Source of the DNA: Leptospiraceae bacterium
GTDB lineage: Bacteria > Spirochaetota > Leptospiria > Leptospirales > Leptospiraceae
Length of the DNA: 64,000 bases
Assembly (NCBI GenBank): GCA_015075105.1
Contig: JABTUZ010000002.1
Span: 62,001-126,000 of the forward strand
Reading direction: 5' to 3'
Below, one piece after another: positions 57,280-64,000 of the stretch. Position 1 is the first letter of the stretch; every line of letters starts with the position of its first letter. Position numbers and translations under genes: made by a program. The notes below the pieces were generated by a model. The model searched no databases. It was not told the DNA's origin and saw nothing but the letters and a program-made list of their open reading frames with translations.

Positions 57280-57615
57280 AAAAACCATCAACAACTCTCT
57301 ATTTTCTCGTACTTCTTCTAGTTCCTTTTTCAATTCCATTACTTCATTTCTTAAATCAAACAATGTCTTTCTTCTTCTAACAGAAGTCATAAATTTGAGA
57401 TTTTCAATTTCTTCTTCGAGTAGAGATTTTTTATTTGAGTCGGAATTTAGCCAAGCATTTTTCCAATCTTCGTGCCACTCAAACCACTCGGATCGCTCTT
57501 TCCTACTGTCCTCCAATTCTTCTAAAACTTTTGAGATCAGAATTTCTAACTCGTTTAAATATTTTTTCAAACGCAAATACATTGTTTCAATAGTATCGTT
57601 ATTGCTGTAATTCAT
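57253..57615 (-). CDS. Coiled-coil protein of unknown function
   Basis: 120 residues, wholly helical and charged, with heptad patterns at about 10-45 and 75-110 (LFDLRNEVMELKKELEEVRE split). A WFEWHEDWKNAW stretch in the middle is rich in Trp. No signal or membrane part. Its 3' end overlaps the 3' end of rimI by 27 bases in opposite sense. I recognise no family; it could be a filament or an adaptor. The alternative that it is a chance antisense frame is less likely given the coherent helix pattern outside the overlap. Confidence 0.55.
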   Translation of the reverse strand: MNYSNNDTIETMYLRLKKYLNELEILISKVLEELEDSRKERSEWFEWHEDWKNAWLNSDSNKKSLLEEEIENLKFMTSVRRRKTLFDLRNEVMELKKELEEVRENRELLMVFLNHSVFQN

Positions 57616-57839
57616 CGTTTTTATTATCGGCTTATTTTAGCTCGATCAATTGAATCTCTTCTGTATTCTACTTTTTTTTTGTAGGGTTTGCGACATAAGC
57701 AACAATTCCAAGATAAAAATATAAATGAAAACTTGAAGTTGAATAAACTTGATAAAATCAATTCTATTTTAAATGTTGGTTTATGACGTTATTGCAAAAA
57801 GCTGTTTCGTTACAATTTTCTTCAATCAGGAGTATTTCA

Positions 57840-59018
57840 TTGTTTAAATTTCATTTTTGCTTTTCCTTACTCTTCCTCTTTTTGATAACCAATCAAATTG
57901 TTGCACAACCGAATAAAAAAGACAAGCCACCTGTTGCCGAAACCCCCACTACCCCGATAGAAAACAAAGATACAAAACCAATCACTCCTCAAAATGAATT
58001 TGATGTTACTCAAGTGATTGCAAACGACTTAAATTTTCGCGGTTCCAGTGTGCTGGGAGAAAAATTAGCAAGAAGGAATCTACAGCCCTACGAATCTTTT
58101 AGCAATGCTTGGCTCATATCTTCTAATGTCGCTTTTATTTTACCTGCCACCGGATTTAAGCTATTCTTTACTTCCAACAACCCAATTGAAAATAGAGGAA
58201 ATAGAGATACCGACTTCCGATACCAGTCCAGTCCGGGAGGCACAGACCAGACAAGCACAGTAATTAGAGACGTAGGCAGACTGACAGATACAAAAGACCC
58301 TGCAAGCATAACTTATGATCCAAACGCCGTAAGAATGAGAAGGGAACAAAATGGACTAAGAGATTCTTTCACTATGCAATTGTATTATGACTGGGAAACA
58401 AAAGCAGGTGGATTTAGAACGGGTATGTTCTACTTGAACAACCAAAATTATCCTTCAAGATTCAATCTCGGAGAATTTGTTTTAGGATGGAAATTTCCGT
58501 TTTTGAAATTTTTGAATCCGGCTCTTACTACTTATTATAGATTCACTTCTGACACTGGCTCTGCCTACCATGCCAATATTCATTTTCGATTTACAATGAA
58601 CCACGAATTTAACAAGGGAGAATTTTTTCGTTTTACTCCAAGTGTTGAGGCAGGATACCAAACTGCAAACAATACCACAGACAGAAGAACAGGTGCAACC
58701 GACGTAACTACAAAACTTCAGTTTAATTTTGGACACTTCTTAATTTCGTTTACTGATGTATATAGACCGGATACCTATATGTATGACAACGATAGAACTT
58801 ATCCAAAAATCGGAAAATATTCTGATATAAACCCTGCCGATGGTAGAACAGTTGACCCATCAAAGTCAGTAGGACTAATCAATAATTTAGTCTTAGATCA
58901 AATTTCAAAACTAAATACAATAGACGTTGGTAAAATGGCGCTGACCCAAAGTTACCAAGAACAAAAAATTGTGAAACATATTTATATTGTTCAAATTGGT
59001 TACAATAAAAAGTTCTAA
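57840..59018 (+). CDS. Outer-membrane beta-barrel protein
   Basis: 392 residues from the UUG at 57840, chosen because AGGAG lies seven bases upstream and the product then begins MFKFHFCFSLLFLFLITNQI with a normal signal cleaved after VAQ; an ATG 57 bases upstream has no ribosome site. A Pro/Thr/Lys linker (about 25-55) is followed by alternating-strand sequence rich in Tyr, Phe and Asn, such as TTYYRFTSDTGSAYHANIHF and TTKLQFNFGHFLISFTDVY. It ends in Phe (GYNKKF), the signal for barrel insertion. The substrate or ligand is unknown; a porin or transport role is likely. Confidence 0.72.
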   Translation: MFKFHFCFSLLFLFLITNQIVAQPNKKDKPPVAETPTTPIENKDTKPITPQNEFDVTQVIANDLNFRGSSVLGEKLARRNLQPYESFSNAWLISSNVAFILPATGFKLFFTSNNPIENRGNRDTDFRYQSSPGGTDQTSTVIRDVGRLTDTKDPASITYDPNAVRMRREQNGLRDSFTMQLYYDWETKAGGFRTGMFYLNNQNYPSRFNLGEFVLGWKFPFLKFLNPALTTYYRFTSDTGSAYHANIHFRFTMNHEFNKGEFFRFTPSVEAGYQTANNTTDRRTGATDVTTKLQFNFGHFLISFTDVYRPDTYMYDNDRTYPKIGKYSDINPADGRTVDPSKSVGLINNLVLDQISKLNTIDVGKMALTQSYQEQKIVKHIYIVQIGYNKKF

Positions 59019-59033
59019 AAGAGCCTGTGTTAT

Positions 59034-59252
59034 TTAAAATTTAGAGCCGGCTTCTATTATTGCTGTCTTCACATCTTCATACAACTCTGGAGGGATTGCA
59101 ATTCCCTTTTGAGTTGGTTTCAACTCTCCTTCTTTATCAGTGTACCAAACTCTAAGGTTTAAATAACTTTTTCCCTTGTACTCACTTATTTCTACACGAA
59201 TGATTTCTCCCTTGCCCTTGTCTATGTCACGAATAACTCCAAGCTCTGCCAT
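59034..59252 (-). CDS. PC4/Sub1-like ssDNA-binding protein
   Basis: 72 residues from the ATG at 59252 ([18 protein letters not shown]), one base after the FNR stop; an ATG 18 bases upstream overlaps FNR. The pattern [20 protein letters not shown] followed by [17 protein letters not shown] is that of the PC4 coactivator family (YdbC-like in bacteria), small dimers that bind single-stranded DNA or RNA. Its ending is convergent with the barrel gene. It is co-transcribed with FNR, but no functional tie is known. Confidence 0.8.
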   Translation of the reverse strand: MAELGVIRDIDKGKGEIIRVEISEYKGKSYLNLRVWYTDKEGELKPTQKGIAIPPELYEDVKTAIIEAGSKF

Positions 59253-59253
59253 T

Positions 59254-60207
59254 TTAATAAGTCTCCACAAATAGTTGATTTTTTTCTTTTAACTCTTCTT
59301 CAAATTTTTCCAAGCTATGCGAACTATCCACAATTTTTTTAATCTCTTCAAGTATTCCTGTCTCCATGCCTTTTGGTCCACCACAAATATAAAACCTCCC
59401 TCTATTTTCCAAAGACGCTTTTACTTGAAGGCCAAGTTGCTTGACTAAATGACTGATATACATTCTTCCCCCATCGAATGGATTTTTTTCTTCACGACTG
59501 ATTGCGGTTAAAAATCTGAAATTAGAATATTTTTTTTCAAATTCTTCAAACTCATTTTTAAATACCATCTCATCAGTATAAGGCGACCCAAAAAGCAAAG
59601 TTAATTTTCCGGTAAACTGGATCAATTTATGCTCCAATAGTTCACGAACCATTCCATAAAATGGAGCAATGCCGGTACCCGTAGCACAAAAATATATATC
59701 TCCAGAAAAATCACTTGTCGGTAAAAGAAATGTTTTCCCGGAAGGCCCGGTCATCACCACTTCATCACCGGGCTTTAAAGAGCACAAATAATTAGAACAA
59801 ACCCCAGTATAAAGCACATTCCCTTCTTTGTCATAAGCGTTGTCACGTTTTACTAAAAGCTCCATTGTTTTTTCTTGAAGATCTCTATCATAAGTAGGGG
59901 AGCATATAGAATACAATCTGACTGTATAGCCTGTATTGTCTGAGCCTTTAGCCACTTTTTCAGGATCTTCTCCGGGTGGAATCACCCCTGCGCTCTGCCC
60001 GATTATGTACGGATACTTAGAGTGATCGACTGAAAAGATAATTTTGTGTATAGATGAGAAGCCCTCATTTTTCGGACGCTTTCCTTTTCCGAAGTCCGGG
60101 GTCAATTGAACGTTCTCAATAACCTTTGCAATATAAGGATTGGATTTCTTAAATAGATTTATCTTTGGTTCTCGAATTTGTTTCATAGAAATTTTATGGT
60201 CAATCAT
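59254..60207 (-). CDS. Plant-type ferredoxin/flavodoxin-NADP+ reductase
   Basis: About 317 residues from the ATG at 60207 (an ATG at 60228 or 60186 is also possible). FAD is held by [11 protein letters not shown] (the RxYS motif) and [12 protein letters not shown] by [21 protein letters not shown] and [10 protein letters not shown]. The chain ends VETY, with the terminal Tyr that stacks on the flavin in plastid-type enzymes. Leptospira is known for a plastidic-class FNR, so this is one of the stronger taxonomic markers here. It feeds electrons between NADPH and ferredoxin, for oxidative defence or biosynthesis. The PC4-like gene follows directly. Confidence 0.92.
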   Translation of the reverse strand: MIDHKISMKQIREPKINLFKKSNPYIAKVIENVQLTPDFGKGKRPKNEGFSSIHKIIFSVDHSKYPYIIGQSAGVIPPGEDPEKVAKGSDNTGYTVRLYSICSPTYDRDLQEKTMELLVKRDNAYDKEGNVLYTGVCSNYLCSLKPGDEVVMTGPSGKTFLLPTSDFSGDIYFCATGTGIAPFYGMVRELLEHKLIQFTGKLTLLFGSPYTDEMVFKNEFEEFEKKYSNFRFLTAISREEKNPFDGGRMYISHLVKQLGLQVKASLENRGRFYICGGPKGMETGILEEIKKIVDSSHSLEKFEEELKEKNQLFVETY

Positions 60208-60342
60208 GGCTAAGATACGGTAAAGCAAAAAATTATTTTTTACTCGAATACATGAAAAATAGAATAAATTTCTTTTAATATTTTTGAATCATTATAATTA
60301 GTATATATAAAATTTAATCTATCCCGAGTTTTGCAAAATCAA

Positions 60343-60957
60343 ATGAAATCTATCCCTGAAAAGATTCTTTTATTCTTTTTTAGAAATCGTTCGACTGCTA
60401 TTTTTCTAATAGTAGTTTTTATAATTATTTTTCCTGTCACTATTCAAGTTTTCAAAAATCAGAGAATTATTACTCTTACGCTATCTACCCTACTTCTTTC
60501 AGCCCCCAAAAAAGAAATCCCTTCTCAACTTATTAAAAAAAATGAAACCATTATTTATAAAAAATTAAAGCTCAGTTTTCCTTTTGATGTTGTGGTTCTC
60601 ACGATTCATTCTCAAAAACCTTACTTAAAAATATTTTCGGTTAAGGAAGAGTCTTTTTTTATAACTATAAGGGAATTTAGAGGTACTCCAAACTTTGAAG
60701 AAATAGATTTGAAAAATTTAGAAACTTCCTTTTTGCCGAATGCGACTTATCATCCTACAGTAGAGTATAATTTTATAAAAAGTTACAAGATAAAAAAATG
60801 GTCAGCAGAATTTATCAAAAACGGTAATGAACTAAACTCTTTTGTTTATCTCGTCCAAAAAGAAAATGAATTTTACACAATTTGGGTGACCTATAGAAAA
60901 TATATTTCTGAAATTGATTCTGTTTTCCAAAAAGTAAATTTTTTTACAAATAAGTAA
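60343..60957 (+). CDS. Single-pass membrane protein of unknown function
   Basis: 204 residues from the ATG at 60343 (the UUG at 60331 would add four). One membrane helix at about 20-36 (AIFLIVVFIIIFPVTIQVF) leaves a soluble, probably periplasmic, domain rich in Lys, Phe and Ile. The domain holds IKKNETIIYKKLKLSFPF and a pattern of alternating strands, ending VNFFTNK. No motif recognised. The gene is divergent from FNR and ends 13 bases before the convergent LRR lipoprotein. Confidence 0.6.
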   Translation: MKSIPEKILLFFFRNRSTAIFLIVVFIIIFPVTIQVFKNQRIITLTLSTLLLSAPKKEIPSQLIKKNETIIYKKLKLSFPFDVVVLTIHSQKPYLKIFSVKEESFFITIREFRGTPNFEEIDLKNLETSFLPNATYHPTVEYNFIKSYKIKKWSAEFIKNGNELNSFVYLVQKENEFYTIWVTYRKYISEIDSVFQKVNFFTNK

Positions 60958-60970
60958 TTCTTCAAATTTT

Positions 60971-61783
60971 CTATTTAGAAGAAGAATCTTTATCTTTTTC
61001 TTTCCAAAGAATTCTTGTACTCGCCAGCTCTTTTTGTAATTCTTTGTAACCTTTGTCAGTCATATTCGTATTCTCTAAAGAGAGAAAACTCAAACCTTTT
61101 AACTCTTTTAAATATTCAACTGCCTTGTCTGTTACACTAGAATAATTCAAATCAATTTCTTTTAAATTTTTTAACTCTTTTAAAAGAATTAATTTCTCTT
61201 CCTGAATCTTCTTACTGCTCAGATAGAGTTTCTTTACATTTTTCAGCTCATCAATAGAAAAATTTACCTTCAATGAATCCAGAAATACTTTTGTTTCATC
61301 CAACGTCTTTGCCTTACAAGTGTTGCAAAGAATTGTAACACTCGGAAGAGACTTTTGAATTTCTTCTAAGCCTTTTTCGGTTACGCTTGTATTTATCAAA
61401 TCAAGGTTTTGCAATTTTTGTAAATCTTTAAGTGAATTTGCAATCGAATCGCCAATAGGAGAATTCATAATTTTTAAATATTTCAAATTAGGAACATCTT
61501 TCAAAGATGAAATTCCAATATCTGTAATTTTAGAAGATTCAATAATTAGCCTTTCGAGGTTTGCCAGCTCTTTTAACAAGGTCAGACCTTTATCAGAAAT
61601 CTCAGTTGCTTTTGAAAATTCTATGGTCTTCAGATTGATTAAGATATTTAAAGAATACCTTTTTCCTATTGAATCGAGATAGTGTTTGGTATCGTTGATA
61701 TCTTTTTTTTCAGAACAACCAAAAATTAAGACAAGAATGAACCCTAAAAATCTTATTGTATTTTTATTGCGAAAGTATGCCAT
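60971..61783 (-). CDS. Leucine-rich-repeat lipoprotein with internal duplication
   Basis: 270 residues. The signal ends in LIFGC (Cys about 23). Two similar halves follow. Each begins with LDSIGKRYSLNI or LDSLKVNFSIDE, runs through LRR units such as ELANLERLIIESSKITDIG and ELKNLKEIDLNYSSVTDKA, and ends in LPSVTILC or LASTRILW. The repeat unit of about 24 residues is of the bacterial LRR type with TDKG turns. Leptospira carry large families of LRR surface proteins that bind host or environmental ligands. It is 48 bases downstream of the FecR gene. Confidence 0.85.
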   Translation of the reverse strand: MAYFRNKNTIRFLGFILVLIFGCSEKKDINDTKHYLDSIGKRYSLNILINLKTIEFSKATEISDKGLTLLKELANLERLIIESSKITDIGISSLKDVPNLKYLKIMNSPIGDSIANSLKDLQKLQNLDLINTSVTEKGLEEIQKSLPSVTILCNTCKAKTLDETKVFLDSLKVNFSIDELKNVKKLYLSSKKIQEEKLILLKELKNLKEIDLNYSSVTDKAVEYLKELKGLSFLSLENTNMTDKGYKELQKELASTRILWKEKDKDSSSK

Positions 61784-61831
61784 GATATTGCACCCTTAAA
61801 TAAATTGTAATTTTGTCTTGTAAAATGTATT

Positions 61832-63601
61832 CTACATTTTTAAATATTCATTGAATTTTTCAAGTTCGATTTTTCTTCTCTGCTCTCTTTCTTCTTCGGT
61901 TTCCTTAGTCGGTCTTCTCGGTTTTACCTGAGGCTCTGAACTGTCAGGTTGAGTCTTTTTCTCTTGAGTGGTAACTTTTTTTGTCTTAATAGTTTCTTCG
62001 GTAATTACTTCTTTCGGTTTCTCTACAACTTGCTCTACTTTTTTGGGTGGAACAACTACAGGTGAAGTAACTTCTGTATTCTTCTCAGGCTCTGAAACTA
62101 TAAAACGAAACGCTTTAGAAAAATCTCCACCCTTCTCTAAATTTTTCACCCTCCAATAATACTCCCCGTTGTGCAGGGCTTGAGTGTATGAAAAATTTGG
62201 ATGATCTGTTTTTTGTTCAAATACTATGTTCTTAAAGTTTGATTCCTGACTAATCTGTAAAAGAAAACTATCCGTATTCAAAGCCTCCCATTCAAAGGCA
62301 ATGTTTGAAGGAATTTGAGAATATTGAAATTGATCAGCCGGCTTAAGTAAAATTACAGGAGAAACCTGAATGCTTTTCTGAATACTAAATTGAGACACAG
62401 AACTATTCCTAATCGGTATATCTGCAAGCTCTGATTTTGAAGTGATTTTCCAATAGTAAACCCCATCCTCTAAGTTAGACAAACTCATACTATTGGAATC
62501 AATTTCATAAGACTTGGTTTTTTCTTTTAAGTCAGGGCTATGAGATAAAGTAAGCGTGTATCCTGCGGAAAGAAATCTCTTATTCCAGTGAAAATCTACC
62601 AAAGGGGAGGAATCTTTGTGGTATATAATTTCTTTATTTCTCGGAGAGAATATTTTAATCTGTGAGTCTGTAACTATAATTAATTTTCTTGTTTCGCTAT
62701 GCTCTTCTTTCCCTTCAGAAATAGCAGAGACCCTCCAGTAGTAAGTTCCTTCAGGGATAGAGATTTGTATTTTATCTCCTGAAACACGAGTCTTCTTATA
62801 AATAGTCTGAAAGGCAGAGTTTCTGGAAATTTCTAAAAACACTTCTCCAGAGCCGAATTTATTCCAAGAAAAATCTACTTCAGCAGTCTCACCGGAATCT
62901 ATAATTCTGATTTTATCGGGAGGATGTATAAGGGATATAGAAATTTTTTTCGCTTGAATATCTTTCTCACCGAGACTGGCAAGCGTACCTTCCTCTATTT
63001 TTTGAGAAGTATTATTGCTTATAACCTCTGCTTTTCCTTTCTCTACATATACGTCTAAATTTTCTTTTGTTCTTCGTAAACTAATATCACTTTTTCCGAT
63101 TTCTACAGTCTGACCCTCGGATTGAATGATCATTTTTGAACTAAAAAAACTATTATCAAAAGATTTTTTGATTTTGATCGAGCCTTCTTTAAAATTGATC
63201 GTAGGGTTGAATCCAGAAAAATCGAGAAAAATCATAGTGTTTTCGTCTATATGGATTTCTGTTCCATCATTGAGTTTGATAATCGCATCTGCAAGCGCTT
63301 CAGTTTTTATAGAGTCTTTATTGGAAACAGGATTATTAATATCTATCGTACTCCAAACTATTCTATTGTCAAATTTCCTTTGGACTGAATTTTTCTTAAA
63401 AACAATGTTTCCAATAGATTTTCTAGTTCCAAAACTCTCTTTTTTTCGATAATCGTAAGTAAATAGAAGTGAAAAAATTACAGTGTTCAAAATAAGAATT
63501 GCAGGGATACGATTCTCTTTTGAAAAAAATAAATTCCCTACTATGTAAATTCTAATGAATTCATAAGAATCAGTAAGAAATTTTTTAATTAATAATTCCA
63601 T
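61832..63601 (-). CDS. FecR-domain protein with FN3-like repeats
   Basis: 589 residues. A membrane helix at about 30-50 (IPAILILNTVIFSLLF) is followed by a FecR-type domain (about 80-215) with IDENTMIFLDFSG and VYVEKGKAEVISN. Three related beta modules follow, each ending in a Tyr-Tyr-Trp motif: GTYYWRVSAIS, GVYYWKITSKS and GEYYWRVKNLE. The tail is Pro/Glu/Lys/Thr-rich with a final charged helix (EEREQRRKIELEKF). The cyclase gene is 11 bases upstream in the same direction, so the two are probably one operon and perhaps a signalling unit. Confidence 0.85.
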   Translation of the reverse strand: MELLIKKFLTDSYEFIRIYIVGNLFFSKENRIPAILILNTVIFSLLFTYDYRKKESFGTRKSIGNIVFKKNSVQRKFDNRIVWSTIDINNPVSNKDSIKTEALADAIIKLNDGTEIHIDENTMIFLDFSGFNPTINFKEGSIKIKKSFDNSFFSSKMIIQSEGQTVEIGKSDISLRRTKENLDVYVEKGKAEVISNNTSQKIEEGTLASLGEKDIQAKKISISLIHPPDKIRIIDSGETAEVDFSWNKFGSGEVFLEISRNSAFQTIYKKTRVSGDKIQISIPEGTYYWRVSAISEGKEEHSETRKLIIVTDSQIKIFSPRNKEIIYHKDSSPLVDFHWNKRFLSAGYTLTLSHSPDLKEKTKSYEIDSNSMSLSNLEDGVYYWKITSKSELADIPIRNSSVSQFSIQKSIQVSPVILLKPADQFQYSQIPSNIAFEWEALNTDSFLLQISQESNFKNIVFEQKTDHPNFSYTQALHNGEYYWRVKNLEKGGDFSKAFRFIVSEPEKNTEVTSPVVVPPKKVEQVVEKPKEVITEETIKTKKVTTQEKKTQPDSSEPQVKPRRPTKETEEEREQRRKIELEKFNEYLKM

Positions 63602-63612
63602 TTTCTCATTCG

Positions 63613-64000
63613 CTAACTTTTCTTCTGATTTGGTTTAAAATCAATTCCTACAAGATTTCTCAATTCCTTTATGGAATTTGGAGCTTTTGAGTCACCGGCT
63701 TTTCCGAGAACGGCATACACAGTGATTGCCTCGGATTTTCCTTTTACGGTTACCGGTTGCAATTTCTCAACTTTGTAGAGCTTGATGTACTGTTTGAGAG
63801 TAGATTCAGAAACCAAAATATCCGTTCCGTAAGTCTTGTTCAAAGATTCAAGTCTGGACGCAATATTAACAGAATCCCCAATTACAGTAAAATCTAATTT
63901 TTCTTCAGAGCCGATTTGACCTACTACGACAGGTCCTGTATTGATTCCTATTCCAATTTTAATAATTGGTTTTTTTACGCTTCCTCGCCCCCTATTGTAT
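63613..64000 (-). CDS. Class III adenylate/guanylate cyclase, C-terminal part (5' end outside window)
   Basis: The frame is open to the right edge, so the UUG at 63843 is not the start. The visible 129 residues are the second half of a class III cyclase domain: [38 protein letters not shown] and [11 protein letters not shown]. The transition-state Asn and Arg are in NIASR. Residues between VSES and the end have [21 protein letters not shown], normal for such enzymes, and a short tail. The usual base-reading Asp is Thr in FTVIGD, common in bacterial adenylate cyclases. The FecR gene follows 11 bases later. Confidence 0.9.
   Translation of the reverse strand, partial: YNRGRGSVKKPIIKIGIGINTGPVVVGQIGSEEKLDFTVIGDSVNIASRLESLNKTYGTDILVSESTLKQYIKLYKVEKLQPVTVKGKSEAITVYAVLGKAGDSKAPNSIKELRNLVGIDFKPNQKKS

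Noticed and set aside
57783-57839. ATG start for the outer-membrane barrel gene
   Set aside because: No ribosome site and it places an unlikely 19-residue leader before the signal peptide; the UUG at 57840 is better supported.

Overview
The window is a chromosomal segment of a spirochaete of the Leptospiraceae type. It is AT-rich, roughly one third G+C by eye. The assignment rests on a flagellar motB-fliL pair at the left edge, a protein I recognise as the Leptospira-restricted DUF1577 family, a plant-type ferredoxin-NADP reductase ending in Tyr, many short lipoprotein signals of spirochaetal style, and several envelope proteins of leptospiral character. I see no rRNA, insertion sequence, prophage, integrase or CRISPR array. 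Gene density is high, with frequent 1-20 bp overlaps and several UUG/GUG starts. Only one gap exceeds 300 bases (52019-52363).

Layout. 1-833: end of motB plus fliL. 837-3111: nucleosidase-like protein and M20 peptidase. 3202-6870: polytopic glycosyltransferase-like protein, DUF1577/PilZ-like protein, dapF. 6911-14937 (minus): a long cluster reading glmM, glmS, a GlmU-like acyltransferase, an Asp-nucleophile alpha/beta hydrolase, an acyl-CoA carboxylase beta subunit, an envelope protein and a STAS protein. 15009-15650 (minus): rpsT (UUG start), an HU/IHF-like gene and tRNA-Val, the last two overlapping. 15776-17864: three unrecognised genes in tight order. 17865-18705 (minus): STAS protein and a cytochrome c lipoprotein. 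18876-24716: MASE1/PAS histidine kinase, leuC, leuD, FKBP isomerase and a divergent cysteine-synthase homologue.

24717-26835 (minus): envelope protein and a membrane adenylate cyclase. 26980-28896: DinB-like protein, membrane protein and a subclass-B1-type metallo-beta-lactamase. 28902-35708: YciB-like membrane protein, ABC-F ATPase, LTA-synthase-like sulfatase, then a coupled operon of lipoprotein, helical protein and orphan MotB-like protein. 35705-43104 (minus): DUF1566 lipoprotein, a two-component pair, NhaC, a TerB-like membrane protein and a nitrilase. 43213-45968: two tandem bacteriohemerythrins, a tiny acidic exported protein and a KtrB/TrkH channel. 45989-50981: lysC and ilvC head to head, an RlmK-like methyltransferase and a second glycosyltransferase-like protein. 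50990-55847: OmpA-family protein, MFS transporter, thiolase and dprA. 55837-60957: TPR-like lipoprotein, rimI, coiled-coil protein, outer-membrane barrel, PC4-like protein, FNR and a membrane protein. 60971-64000 (minus): leucine-rich-repeat lipoprotein, FecR/FN3-like protein and the end of a class III cyclase.

How it fits together. The window mixes amino-acid synthesis (leuCD, ilvC, lysC, dapF), amino-sugar supply for the wall and lipopolysaccharide (glmM-glmS-GlmU-like), envelope construction and signalling (two histidine kinases, two adenylate cyclases, two STAS proteins). I find no classical defence or mobile system. The best candidates for undescribed biology are the MotB-like operon at 33210-35708, the DinB/membrane/metallo-beta-lactamase operon at 26980-28896, the unknown trio at 15776-17864, and the CDS-tRNA overlap at 15072-15081.
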